Source: Candidatus Rifleibacteriota bacterium (GTDB taxonomy: Bacteria > Muiribacteriota > Ozemobacteria > Ozemobacterales > Ozemobacteraceae). Taken from it: a stretch of 64,000 nt of DNA. Below, one piece after another: positions 7,944 to 17,357 of the stretch; within the stretch, counting starts at the first letter, position 1, and every line of letters starts with the position of its first letter. The notes under the pieces were generated by a model that worked only from the letters and a program-made list of their open reading frames with translations, was not told the origin of the DNA and searched no databases. The stretch is taken from the NCBI GenBank assembly GCA_015233565.1, contig JADFXM010000006.1, forward strand, positions 1 through 64,000. Direction: 5' to 3'. A program made the position numbers and the translations under genes.

Positions 7944-9221
7944 ATGGAAAACATAGTTATTGATCGAATGACATACGGAATTGACGCCCTGGGACGATTA
8001 AACGGTAAAGTTGTTTTTGTCCCCTACGCTGCCCCGGGTGATGAACTCTCTGTTGAAATCACTGAAGAGAAAACTGATTATTCACGTGCAAAAATTGTTG
8101 AAATCCTAAAACCTTCCAAATCTCGGCAAAAATCAAATTGTCCTAATTTCCCTGAATGTGGAGGTTGTCATTGGCTACATCTTTATGACGAAGTACAAAG
8201 ACGTGAAAAAGATGGCTATTTGACTTTTCTTTTAAAACCCCTCTCACCTGGAGACGTCTACCCCATCGAACCACTTTCCTCTGAAAAATATAGAAACAAA
8301 ATGGAGCTCAAAATTGCCAAAACTGCGGATGGTAAAATTTTATTGGGAAACTATAAATTTCACTCGCATGAAGTTGTAAGCCTTAAAGGGTGTAGAGTTC
8401 AGCTCCCACAAAACATGCAAATGTATGACGCTCTGGTAGAATTTGTTAATTCTACCCTCATGCTTCCTTTTGCAAACAACATAACGGAAATTTCACTTCG
8501 AACTCTTGGTGAACAGCAACATTGCTTGTTCCTGTTAAAAACTCAACCTCCTGAAGAAATTCTTAATACATTCAGAGATTTTTTCAATTCAAGAGCAACC
8601 CTATCTAAGCTTGAAGTCCAATCGGAATCAGAGATCTTTTTAACTCTCATGCGTGATAAACCTCCTTTTTCCTTTATGAACCGGACATGGACGGTATCAC
8701 CTAATTCGTTTTTTCAAAACAATCTTGAAGGAGCTGAAGCCATTTTTTACACCCTTCAGTCTATTTATGAAAGCATTCCTCAAAAGGGGAAATTCATTGA
8801 TTTTTATTGCGGAGTAGGAATTCAGACCATGTTATTAGAGAAAATGTTCGAGGAAGTAGTGGCAGTCGAAGCAAACGAAAATTCTTATCACGATGCAATT
8901 AAAAATCAAAAAGGGCGCAGACCTCAGCAACTTAGATTTTTGTGCCGGAAAGCTGAGAGCATTTTTAATACCCCATTTACAAAAGGAACAATCGCCGCTT
9001 TGCATGTTAATCCACCTAGAAGCGGAATTTCACAGAAAGTGATGAGAGGATTAATGGGGATCAGGCCAAAGTTGATCACGTATCTTTCCTGCAATCCAAT
9101 AACTTTTAGAAGAGATGCGCAAGGGATTATTCAACTTGGTTATAAACTTGACCAAGTCTACGCTTTCGACCTTTTTCCCGGAACTTTTCACCTTGAGATA
9201 CTCGCTTCTTTTTCAAGGTAA
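7944..9221 (+). CDS. 23S rRNA (uracil-C5)-methyltransferase, RlmD/TrmA family
   Basis: This 425-residue protein has the RlmD architecture. An N-terminal TRAM-like beta-barrel (residues 1-60) is followed by an Fe-S cluster motif, CPNFPECGGC, with a fourth Cys in LKGCRVQ. A class I methyltransferase domain has the SAM loop DFYCGVGIQT. It would methylate a uracil C5 in rRNA via the nucleophilic Cys in SCNPITFRRD and the Glu in FHLEILASF. Oddly, the usual DPPR motif reads NPPRSG, so a conserved Asp is Asn. It has an AAGGA ribosome site and its own promoter. Exact target (U1939, U747 or tRNA U54) cannot be told from sequence. Confidence 0.88.
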   Translation: MENIVIDRMTYGIDALGRLNGKVVFVPYAAPGDELSVEITEEKTDYSRAKIVEILKPSKSRQKSNCPNFPECGGCHWLHLYDEVQRREKDGYLTFLLKPLSPGDVYPIEPLSSEKYRNKMELKIAKTADGKILLGNYKFHSHEVVSLKGCRVQLPQNMQMYDALVEFVNSTLMLPFANNITEISLRTLGEQQHCLFLLKTQPPEEILNTFRDFFNSRATLSKLEVQSESEIFLTLMRDKPPFSFMNRTWTVSPNSFFQNNLEGAEAIFYTLQSIYESIPQKGKFIDFYCGVGIQTMLLEKMFEEVVAVEANENSYHDAIKNQKGRRPQQLRFLCRKAESIFNTPFTKGTIAALHVNPPRSGISQKVMRGLMGIRPKLITYLSCNPITFRRDAQGIIQLGYKLDQVYAFDLFPGTFHLEILASFSR

Positions 9222-9249
9222 AATTTTTTTTCTTTTGGGGTGTCAATAA

Positions 9250-10770
9250 GTGAATAAGAGAAATGAATGGACTTTTGATAATCATTTTCATTCTCCGCCT
9301 TCCAAAATATTGATAATTGAGGATGATTTAGATACAAGCGCTCTTTTATTCCACACTTTGACAGAAGAAGGATACACGGCTGATCAAGTCTTTGATGGGG
9401 AGAAGGGCCTAGAGGCCATCCAGGAAAAAAAATATGATTTGATCCTTCTCGATTTGATGATGCCCTTAATCGATGGTTTCGACCTTTGTCAAAAAGTTAA
9501 ATCCAACGAAAAAATGAAATCTGTGCCAATATTGATTTTAACGGCAAAAGATGACTACAACGCTAAAATACGGGGTTTTCAAGTTGGGGCGGATGATTAT
9601 ATTACAAAACCTTTTGTAATAGGAGAATTGCTTGCCCGCATCAGGGCTCATCTTCGAATTCAAGAACTTAAACATGATTTAACTGTTTCTGAGAATCGCT
9701 ACAGACAGATTATTGACCATTCACCTGATGCTATTCTTGTTTTATCAAACAACAAAGAAGTTCTCTTCTCCAATAAGAGACTTATCGAAATAATCGAAGA
9801 AACCAGCGAAGAAAGTATAGCCGGAAAAAACATAGCAGAGTTAACTTCAATTTCTCCGATTTTTCAAGAAGTTTTTGATAGTATCAATCGCGTCGAAAGC
9901 CAAAAAACACATATCCAGAACGAAATCTGCCTAAACTCCTCTTCAATTGGAGAGACCACACAAAAAACTTTTTTTGAACTTTTTTGTCTTCCAATTACTA
10001 ATGAATATTCTCAAATTGAAACTTTTCAGGTGATAATAAGGGATGTAACACAAAGAAAAAAAGTTGAAGACGCCTTTATTCAAGCCGAAAAAATTCACTC
10101 CCTCGGAATACTCACCGCTGGAATTGCACACGAAATCAATAACCCATTGACCGGCATTTCCAATGCAATACAAATTATTAAAAAGTGTGAACTCCCCAGC
10201 GAGCGACAAGCGGAAATTTGTGAGCACGTTTTGTCTAATATTAATCGGATCGCTAAAATTGTTAAAGAACTGACAACATTTTCAAGACCTTACGGCGGAA
10301 TATCAGAAGTATTCAATATCATTGAAGCAATTTCTGATACTCTCACCCTTTCCCGTTACCAATCGGGCTCAGAAAAAATTAAGTTTTGTTGGTCTCCACC
10401 ATCCACACCGATTTACCTTTCCGGAAATCGAAACAAATTTCAACAGGTTATAATAAATTTGCTGGTAAACGCAGTACAGGCTACTGCTCCAAATGGAGTA
10501 ATAACTGTTGAAGCTTCCGAAGAGGCAAAAGTGTTAACAGTTTCAATTGCCGATACTGGGTGCGGAATTCCACCAAATCAATTAAAGAAAATTTTTGACC
10601 CCTTTTTTACTACAAAACGCGACTGGAAAGGGACTGGCCTAGGCCTTGCAGTCTCCTACCGGATTATCCAATTATTTAACGGGACAATCAACGTTGAAAG
10701 TACTCTGGGAAAAGGATCAAAATTTACTATCAAAATACCAGCATATCATCTGACCACAAAAAATGAATAA
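9250..10770 (+). CDS. Response regulator-PAS-histidine kinase hybrid
   Basis: This 506-residue cytoplasmic protein has a receiver domain at the N-terminus (residues 18-135, phospho-acceptor Asp68 in LILLDLMMP). A PAS domain follows (about 145-270, NRYRQIIDHSPDAILVLS), then a HisKA dimerisation domain with His294 (GIAHEINNPL) and a HATPase domain. The ATPase has the N box NLLVNAVQA, G1 DTGCGIP and G2 GTGLGLAVS. There is no transmembrane segment. The receiver-first order suggests the kinase is itself controlled by phosphorylation. The start is GTG. It is coupled to the FHA gene, which overlaps its end by 8 bases. Confidence 0.93.
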   Translation: MNKRNEWTFDNHFHSPPSKILIIEDDLDTSALLFHTLTEEGYTADQVFDGEKGLEAIQEKKYDLILLDLMMPLIDGFDLCQKVKSNEKMKSVPILILTAKDDYNAKIRGFQVGADDYITKPFVIGELLARIRAHLRIQELKHDLTVSENRYRQIIDHSPDAILVLSNNKEVLFSNKRLIEIIEETSEESIAGKNIAELTSISPIFQEVFDSINRVESQKTHIQNEICLNSSSIGETTQKTFFELFCLPITNEYSQIETFQVIIRDVTQRKKVEDAFIQAEKIHSLGILTAGIAHEINNPLTGISNAIQIIKKCELPSERQAEICEHVLSNINRIAKIVKELTTFSRPYGGISEVFNIIEAISDTLTLSRYQSGSEKIKFCWSPPSTPIYLSGNRNKFQQVIINLLVNAVQATAPNGVITVEASEEAKVLTVSIADTGCGIPPNQLKKIFDPFFTTKRDWKGTGLGLAVSYRIIQLFNGTINVESTLGKGSKFTIKIPAYHLTTKNE

Positions 10771-11320
10771 AAGCGAAATCAGAAAACAGTGCCCCGTATG
10801 CAAGCATATAAATGACGCAGCTGAAGTTATTTGCGCAATCTGTCTGGCTGACATTTCAAGTGTTTGCCCAAGAACGGAAACGAAACCCCCTTCTGAAAAA
10901 TCGATTCACGCTAATACAACGCTTTCCAAAAAACCAAGCATAAATTCAAGACCATCATTAAATTCCAGTATCAAACCATTACTACCAAGCTTGCCCAACT
11001 CTGGAGAAAGTAAGATTACCACCGTTTTTTCAGAGAAAAAACTACGATTAAAGATCGAAGAAGTGGAACTTGAGCTCGAAGATGGTGATATTCTTGGGAG
11101 AGAAGCGACCGGAAAAACTCTTCTTAAATCATTTTCGGGAGTTTCAAGAAACCACGCGCTTTTTACTTACAACGGGAAAAATTGGGAAATAGAAGATTTG
11201 CACAGCACAAACGGCACTTTTATTAACGGCGAAAAGATTTCCTCTGAGAAAAAATATCCCATCAAAATTGGCGATCGACTGGGAATTTCCAAAAAAGTTG
11301 CATTTATTATAATTGATTAG
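10763..11320 (+). CDS. Zinc-ribbon plus FHA domain protein
   Basis: This 185-residue protein begins with a four-Cys zinc-ribbon-like segment (CPVCKH and CAICL, residues 9-29). A Ser/Pro-rich linker (about 35-85) and a forkhead-associated domain (about 95-185) follow. The FHA signature is clear: GREATGK, SGVSRNHALF and the final LHSTNGTFINGEKI. FHA domains bind phosphothreonine peptides, so it may read out Ser/Thr phosphorylation or help assemble a complex. The gene overlaps the hybrid kinase by 8 bases and has no separate ribosome site, so the two are probably translationally coupled. Confidence 0.88.
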   Translation: MNKSEIRKQCPVCKHINDAAEVICAICLADISSVCPRTETKPPSEKSIHANTTLSKKPSINSRPSLNSSIKPLLPSLPNSGESKITTVFSEKKLRLKIEEVELELEDGDILGREATGKTLLKSFSGVSRNHALFTYNGKNWEIEDLHSTNGTFINGEKISSEKKYPIKIGDRLGISKKVAFIIID

Positions 11321-11416
11321 TTATTTTCATAAACATTTATCGAACTCTTCCGATAATTGAGGATGACCATAATCAGGTCAAGTTGAGTTATTAATTACTC
11401 AAGGGGAGGTTCGAAA

Positions 11417-13033
11417 GTGAAATTTTGTGATTTGGACGACATTCGGAAAGCTTTTTTCCGGGCTGGTACGTTCTGGGGATTTTTTTTACTTTGCTTTTTT
11501 CTGAGCTTCCAATTATCTGGATGTGGAGGATCAGGTGGTGGAGATAGCACTTCCAGTGATGTTATGGGACTTACCGGAGCCCAATTGAAAGAAATCACTC
11601 CCCTTTTAACCATCACTCTCACAGGAAAAAAAGTTGCTCCAAGCGAATCTTTATCCATTACCGTAAAAGTTTTAAATAATAAAGGGCTTCCCGCAGAAGG
11701 AAGCACGGTATATTTTTCCTCTCTCTTGGGAGGAACTTTTGATCCATCTTCAGGAGATACTAAAGCTGGTTTTTTTACTACAAAATACACAGCTCCAGTC
11801 AACACCGGAACCGATGCCATCACGGCAAGTTCCTTGGGAGCCAGCGGAACCGAACTGATATTAATTACATCCAAACCTCAGATCCCGACCCAGGTTGATT
11901 TAGTTCTTGGCAATCCAACTCTTAAACCTAAGACACAAACAACAGTTTCTGTTCATGTCACTCAAAATGGCTTACCTGTTGAAGTAAACGTCGCACTGTC
12001 CAGTACAATCGGAGGAGATTTCGCTAACAATAACGGAACTTCGCAGAAGGGATGGTTTACTACGACCTATACGGCTCCCGATCTAATTGCCAGCGGAACC
12101 ATAAGCGCTGTTGCTCTTGATGGAGCAAGCTCCCAACCGATTTCAACCACCAATGATTTTTCCCCCAGCCCTGACGTTAAATTGACCTTGGCAACCAAGA
12201 CTTTGCCTCCCAATGGAACAACCTCTCTGACAGTTCAAGCTCAGGTAAATGGAAAACCAGTGATCGGTTCAGTCATTTTAACCTCAACCGCAGGAACATT
12301 GGGAAACAGTGGCACAGGAACATTAACAAACGGTTTTTACACTACCACCTACACAGCTCCATCGAATGCAATCGGGCTTGCAACCATTACAGCAACAGTT
12401 GAGGGAGCATCAAGCAGTGCTCAGGTTTTTATTATTAATCCTAGCGCGGAGGACGTTAACTTTAAATTATCCCTAGGATCACCAAGCCTTTATACTGGCC
12501 AAACAAGCGCTATTAGGGTTTCACTGTTTGACAACTTTGGCTCTCCGCTGGATGGGGCAATAGTTTTTGATTCAAGTTTAGTGGGAAACTTCAATCCCCC
12601 GGAGGGAAAACTCGACAGCGGCATTTTTTATAGTGTATTCACAGCGGGAAAAGAAACCGGAACCTGTACAATTTATGCTTTTTGGAAAAACCTCGTTGCA
12701 ACCGGTCAACTGTTGATTGCAACGCAGACGACAAGGATTTCCATTTTCCCATCTCAAACCGTAGTTCAGATAAACACTTCCGATTTATCAGTACAAAAAG
12801 TGCCCATTTCCATTTTAGTTGCTGACCAATCCGGAAGTCCTTTCTCTAATGAAAAAGTCACAGTTTCAACTACTGCGCCTTGCAGAATGGAACCGACCGA
12901 TATAACAACTGACGCAAACGGGTATTGCACAACTTCATTTATTGCAAGCAGTACTGCATTTCCTGGTGGTGTTTTGATACAAGCTTTCTCTCGAGAAGCA
13001 AGCGCCTCCACTCAGATTTATGTGGTTCAATAA
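11417..13033 (+). CDS. Lipoprotein with about five Ig-like (Big-1/invasin type) repeats
   Basis: This 538-residue protein has an export signal with lipobox LSGC (Cys at residue 36), giving a lipid-anchored mature protein starting CGGSGGGDS. Four to five repeats of roughly 95 residues follow. Each contains a pattern like PSESLSITVKVLNNKGLPAEGSTVYFSS followed by G..F....G.FTTTYTAP, typical of bacterial Ig-like group 1 domains in adhesins and invasins. The start is GTG with a strong AAGGGGAGG ribosome site. It is followed by a one-repeat relative and then a secretin, suggesting a surface role linked to that secretion or pilus system, by inference. Confidence 0.82.
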   Translation: MKFCDLDDIRKAFFRAGTFWGFFLLCFFLSFQLSGCGGSGGGDSTSSDVMGLTGAQLKEITPLLTITLTGKKVAPSESLSITVKVLNNKGLPAEGSTVYFSSLLGGTFDPSSGDTKAGFFTTKYTAPVNTGTDAITASSLGASGTELILITSKPQIPTQVDLVLGNPTLKPKTQTTVSVHVTQNGLPVEVNVALSSTIGGDFANNNGTSQKGWFTTTYTAPDLIASGTISAVALDGASSQPISTTNDFSPSPDVKLTLATKTLPPNGTTSLTVQAQVNGKPVIGSVILTSTAGTLGNSGTGTLTNGFYTTTYTAPSNAIGLATITATVEGASSSAQVFIINPSAEDVNFKLSLGSPSLYTGQTSAIRVSLFDNFGSPLDGAIVFDSSLVGNFNPPEGKLDSGIFYSVFTAGKETGTCTIYAFWKNLVATGQLLIATQTTRISIFPSQTVVQINTSDLSVQKVPISILVADQSGSPFSNEKVTVSTTAPCRMEPTDITTDANGYCTTSFIASSTAFPGGVLIQAFSREASASTQIYVVQ

Positions 13034-13052
13034 AGGAAGGTAGAAAATTCCT

Positions 13053-13487
13053 ATGAATAAATCAGCACAAACACTGTTTTTCATCTCAGCTTTTTTAATG
13101 GCATTAATTGGGATTTATGGTTGCGGAAGCACTGATAATGGGATCACAACAGATCTGCCAAGTGGAAGCGGTTATAAAATAAAAATGACCTCTTCGGAAA
13201 GCTCTGTAAGGCCTGGAGGCGGAGTATTAATCAGAGCCATAGTATTTGGCCCCGACGGCAAGCCTATTCCGGACAATGAATTAGTCCGTTTTACATGCGA
13301 CACCGTCGGCACTTTTGAAGGGCTCTCTGATGGACAGGCAAAAACCGTTTCCGGAATTGCAACCGTGAATTTTATAGGTCCCGACACAACGGATAAACTT
13401 CCTGTTTCGCAGCCAGCAAGAGTTTATGCGGCTTATAACGGTGCAATAAGTTCAATTGAACTAGTGTTGGTTTCCAAATCGTTTTAA
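13053..13487 (+). CDS. Small lipoprotein with one Ig-like repeat
   Basis: This 144-residue protein has a signal peptide and lipobox IYGC, so the mature form would begin CGSTDNG. A single Ig-like domain (about residues 42-142) has the same motif order as the repeats of the preceding lipoprotein: SVRPGGGVLIRAIVFGPDGKPIPDNE followed by GTFEG and GIATVNF. A ribosome site AAGGAAGG precedes it. It sits between the larger Ig-repeat lipoprotein and the secretin, where a pilotin-like accessory would be expected, but its sequence does not show that function. Confidence 0.72.
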   Translation: MNKSAQTLFFISAFLMALIGIYGCGSTDNGITTDLPSGSGYKIKMTSSESSVRPGGGVLIRAIVFGPDGKPIPDNELVRFTCDTVGTFEGLSDGQAKTVSGIATVNFIGPDTTDKLPVSQPARVYAAYNGAISSIELVLVSKSF

Positions 13488-13506
13488 ACGAGGCAGGAGA
13501 GATAAA

Positions 13507-15576
13507 ATGAAAAGAAGAGTTTTCGGATTTCTGGTCCTAATAATTTTAGTAATAATTTCAAGCATGAACGGTTTGGCTGATGCCTCATCTAAAAAGAAAA
13601 AGAACCATTCTTCTTCCTTAGATAGCACAAGTAGCAGCACCAACTCAAGCACTGGTACAAACACTGATTCAAGCACAGGTTCAAATACAAAATCAAATAC
13701 CGAGGCAAACACAAATTCTGGTACCAGCTCCGGAACAAGTTCGAACACTGACACGAGCACAAATTCGGGAACAAGTTCCGGAACAGATACAAGCACTGAA
13801 ACTAATACCAATTCTTCCACTGACACTAGTACCGGTTCACAGGCGAATTCAACGACCGGAACTGCCCTAGAAGTTCCCGCAAAAATGGATGCCTCTGCCA
13901 CTCAAAATAGTGCAGGAACTGGAGTTGCAACCCCGGGATTCGAAATACCTGCAAATCTGGGAATGGCAATCTCGTCTATCAGTTTTGACTATAAAGAAGA
14001 AAACGTAGTTTCAACCAAGTGTTTCACTAGTAAAGACGGGACGTGTACCACCTGGTTTTTGATGTATTCCCGAAGTGAAGATATTGTGAAAGCGATTACC
14101 TCAGTTTTTGAGGCAGACATTAATTCGGGTGAGGTCAAAATTGCCGAAAGTCCCACTACCAATGCTATAATTATAAGATCAAAAGACCCAGGCAGTCCGA
14201 TTGTAAAAAATATGCTGGAAGTCATTTCCAGCCTCGATTTTAGACCTGGGCAGGTTTTAATCGATGTTCTGGTAGTTGAATTAACCGTAACAGATACCGA
14301 TTTGTTTGATTTTGAATTAAAAACTCTTGTGGATCAACCCCTTGGATTAAATAACACACTAAATACAACAACCATAGATAATGGTACAATTGAGAATGCT
14401 AATCCGAATTCGACAACAAGTGGTTTTAAATCTTTTATTACCTCTCAGAATAAAATGAAACTGTTTTTGAATGCTTCTCAGAAAAAAGAACGAGCGAATA
14501 TTGTTTCCTCACCGCACATTGTAGCCGCAAACCACAAAAAGGCCACTTTTAAAATCGGAAGCAAAATCCCATTGATCACTGGAGTTCGACCGTCTGACGC
14601 AGGACCAATCAAAACATTCGAAATTAAGGACGTGGGAATTGAACTAAATGTTACCCCTCACATCAATCGAAGCAATCAAATTGACTTAGACGTCAGCCAG
14701 ATAATTAATGGTATTGTGAGCTATGACCCAAAAGAAGGAACAGCTCAAATGTCAAACAGGGAAGTTACCACAAATGTAACTTTAAATGACAATAATACTC
14801 TGATTTTGGGAGGTTTCATTGAAAGTAAACAAAACAATACCACGAATAAAGTTCCAGGTTTAAGTGATATTCCATTTCTTGGAAAACTTTTCAAACAAAA
14901 ACAAAAAACTGATAACAAAACGGAACTTTTAATTTTTATTACCCCACGAATCATCGATTCCAGAGAAGATGAAGAAAAGCTTATGGCTTTCCATACATCC
15001 AAGCTAACTTTCAAGGATAAAGTAGAAAAGCTTCTTAAGGATAATGATATTAAGAATTTTGAAATGGAGAGAAACCAGGAAGTTTTAATTGGTCGCGCTT
15101 CAAGAGATTGGAAATACGACCTTAATACCCGACAAGCCGATGTTCTGGTTTGGCAAATTCCACCTGAACTTGATTTCGACAAAGTCCAGCCATCCAAAAA
15201 AGGTGCGTGTCCATTTGCCTATGGTCCTTCCAAGCGCCTAAGACCACCTTTCATCAGAACATTACTTGAACCTAATGATGGAGTATTATTCAGAAAAGAC
15301 TTTCAAGTCGAGAATCCAGGGAATTTTAAATCTCTTTCTCTTAGGGTTGCCAGTAATAACGCCGCTGCGGTATATTTGAATGGAAAGCTAATCGACGAAG
15401 ACCCCGCAATGAAACTTAAAGATGGGCATGACTACGAATACTGGAATCGTGATCCAAGCAACATTCCCGCGAATCTTCTTACTTCAGGGAACAATACTGT
15501 TGTTGTCCTTCTTGGAAGTGACAAATCGGCTCATAGCGGGTATTTTGATATGATGCTTTTAGGAAATAAAAACTGA
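13507..15576 (+). CDS. Secretin with Ser/Thr-rich N-terminus and C-terminal jelly-roll-like domain
   Basis: This 689-residue exported protein forms an outer-membrane secretin pore by family inference. After a signal peptide comes a low-complexity segment rich in Ser, Thr, Asn and Gly (about residues 38-118). An N1-type ring-building domain (about 185-250) and the secretin domain (about 250-500) follow. Secretin landmarks are RANIVSSPHIVAANHKKATF, REVTTNVTLNDNNTLILGGF, VPGLSDIPFLGKLF and TELLIFITPRII. The last 120 residues (from about 570) resemble a galactose-binding-like jelly roll, with LFRKDFQVENPG, AAVYLNGKLI and GNNTVVVLLG; this is unusual for a secretin. AGGAG precedes the start. The pseudopilins at 0.1-4.4 kb may belong to the same machine. 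Confidence 0.9.
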   Translation: MKRRVFGFLVLIILVIISSMNGLADASSKKKKNHSSSLDSTSSSTNSSTGTNTDSSTGSNTKSNTEANTNSGTSSGTSSNTDTSTNSGTSSGTDTSTETNTNSSTDTSTGSQANSTTGTALEVPAKMDASATQNSAGTGVATPGFEIPANLGMAISSISFDYKEENVVSTKCFTSKDGTCTTWFLMYSRSEDIVKAITSVFEADINSGEVKIAESPTTNAIIIRSKDPGSPIVKNMLEVISSLDFRPGQVLIDVLVVELTVTDTDLFDFELKTLVDQPLGLNNTLNTTTIDNGTIENANPNSTTSGFKSFITSQNKMKLFLNASQKKERANIVSSPHIVAANHKKATFKIGSKIPLITGVRPSDAGPIKTFEIKDVGIELNVTPHINRSNQIDLDVSQIINGIVSYDPKEGTAQMSNREVTTNVTLNDNNTLILGGFIESKQNNTTNKVPGLSDIPFLGKLFKQKQKTDNKTELLIFITPRIIDSREDEEKLMAFHTSKLTFKDKVEKLLKDNDIKNFEMERNQEVLIGRASRDWKYDLNTRQADVLVWQIPPELDFDKVQPSKKGACPFAYGPSKRLRPPFIRTLLEPNDGVLFRKDFQVENPGNFKSLSLRVASNNAAAVYLNGKLIDEDPAMKLKDGHDYEYWNRDPSNIPANLLTSGNNTVVVLLGSDKSAHSGYFDMMLLGNKN

Positions 15577-15590
15577 GCTGCGAGGCAAAA

Positions 15591-17345
15591 ATGAAGGACA
15601 AATTCAATTTTCTGGCTGTGATCTCCCTGTTTTTTTTCTGGCCTATTATATTATTTTCCCAGAACACCCCGGGAATTTCTGAAGAAAGCATTATAAGAGA
15701 TGTCAAAATAGCCGGGAAAAATGGTGAAGAGTCCTTCATTCTATTTAAAAGTGCTTTAAATCCTCTTCAATGGTTTTGTGCATTAATGAATCCTAAAGTT
15801 TCCACTACTAAAACACCTGATGGAAAATTATGGGATGACCTACTGTTGTTTAAATACCAGCAAAAAAGTAAGAAGGATCCCAATAAATTAATCGAAGGGG
15901 GAATTCTCAATTTTTCGCTGGATATCGCTCCTTCAGATGAAACCATCAAAAAATTGAAATACAAGATTCCAGAAAAAAATCTCGATTCAATAACCTTATC
16001 TCCAATTCCATTACAAGGCCTGGAACTTTCCGTTGTCCCTTCGACATCCAAATCGATGATAGCTTCAGGAACGATGTCTCCCGGTGTTGCATCTAAATTT
16101 GCAGTAAGGAAAGCTAAATTCAATGTTCCTTTGGATAAATTGTCCACCGACCTATTGGAGGACTTGTTGAAAGCTGGAACAGGGCTCAAGTTTACCATGA
16201 AATATAATTTTCAACTTCTCGACGACCCGAAAACTCTTCGAGCAACAGTTGACTGGGATCGAATCAAAAAAGATTCCAATTTTGGAAAAAGAAAAGAAGA
16301 CATTGGAAAATACCTCCAAATTCAAGGAGCAACAGAAGTTAATTTTAATCCGGGATTTACTGATTTTTTGAAAAAAAGATCCAAAGAAATTGAATCCCGC
16401 CCAGTGAAAAGAACTGCCACAGAAAGGCGTGACTCTCTAAAAACAGGCCTTTACACCATAGACCTGGAAGCCGAAGAAAAGAAAAATGAAGAAACCGCAA
16501 TTGAAACTATCAGCCTTCAAAGAAGAATCAGAACTGGGGTATCGATACTTGCAGAAGGATTCATTAGTCTTTCAACCGCCTCCGGAACAGTCTATGATAA
16601 TCAGGGAATTGTCTGTGAAAACCACATAATTTATGAAACCGATTCGGCAGGTTGGAGAAAAGCCTATTTGATGCTTCCTTCCATAGGGCAAATCTCTGAT
16701 TGTCCAATAAACAAAGTCTCTTTAAATATATTCCTTCAATACAAAAACAAGGATTATTCTTCTCAAATCGTCACCTGGACTCCTGAAAAAGGTTGGCGGG
16801 ATCGTTTTGATGCTCCACTACTATATGTAAAATTTCTTCTTGACGGACTTCTTGGACTTTATCCCAATGCACTACCAGATTGCCGTTTTCGAATTGAAAA
16901 AGAAATTACCAGCAACGGAACCGATATCTTGAAAGGAACTGATTTTATGGATGCCACAGCCGGAGAAGTTCCTATTTCGACTCCATTGGAATTCGCAGAT
17001 GTTGTAACTCTTGATTTTTCCATGTTGAGCTGGCCAAAAAAACCCGATGAAGGAAAGAGTAACCCTCTTGGAATTTCTTATCTGGATATAAGACTTCAGG
17101 AAGGAAAAAGGGAATTAAAGAAGGTTATCAAGACTGAATTCAAAAACGGGGTTCCAGTCATTCCTGAAACTCTATATTGGCTTGTTGAAAAAGCCTATCC
17201 AGGAAAGAAAACCGAGAAAATTATTCCTACAGTTCAGCTATCCAGACAAAACGGGAGTAAGAGCAATTGGTCCATGACCGGCCGGGACATCAGAGAGCAA
17301 TTCCAAACTATGTCGATTACCTTCTACAGTGAGGATTTCCAATAA
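15591..17345 (+). CDS. Exported protein of unknown function, 584 residues
   Basis: A signal peptide (residues 1-24, ending LFSQ) precedes a soluble protein with alternating charged and hydrophobic stretches, consistent with several beta-rich domains. I do not recognise a family or catalytic motif. It starts 14 bases after the secretin stop with a GAGG ribosome site, and is followed 12 bases later by a CheY-like gene. It is therefore very likely part of the secretin operon and a periplasmic or surface component of that system. Four cysteines in the second half (for example in GIVCENHI and ISDCPIN) could form disulfides. Confidence 0.55.
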   Translation: MKDKFNFLAVISLFFFWPIILFSQNTPGISEESIIRDVKIAGKNGEESFILFKSALNPLQWFCALMNPKVSTTKTPDGKLWDDLLLFKYQQKSKKDPNKLIEGGILNFSLDIAPSDETIKKLKYKIPEKNLDSITLSPIPLQGLELSVVPSTSKSMIASGTMSPGVASKFAVRKAKFNVPLDKLSTDLLEDLLKAGTGLKFTMKYNFQLLDDPKTLRATVDWDRIKKDSNFGKRKEDIGKYLQIQGATEVNFNPGFTDFLKKRSKEIESRPVKRTATERRDSLKTGLYTIDLEAEEKKNEETAIETISLQRRIRTGVSILAEGFISLSTASGTVYDNQGIVCENHIIYETDSAGWRKAYLMLPSIGQISDCPINKVSLNIFLQYKNKDYSSQIVTWTPEKGWRDRFDAPLLYVKFLLDGLLGLYPNALPDCRFRIEKEITSNGTDILKGTDFMDATAGEVPISTPLEFADVVTLDFSMLSWPKKPDEGKSNPLGISYLDIRLQEGKRELKKVIKTEFKNGVPVIPETLYWLVEKAYPGKKTEKIIPTVQLSRQNGSKSNWSMTGRDIREQFQTMSITFYSEDFQ

Positions 17346-17357
17346 AGCAAGGACCAT

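Noticed and set aside
13461..13901. Minus-strand open frame of 146 codons rich in Val, Leu, Pro and Glu
   Set aside because: It is the shadow of the Ser/Thr-rich repeat of the secretin on the other strand.
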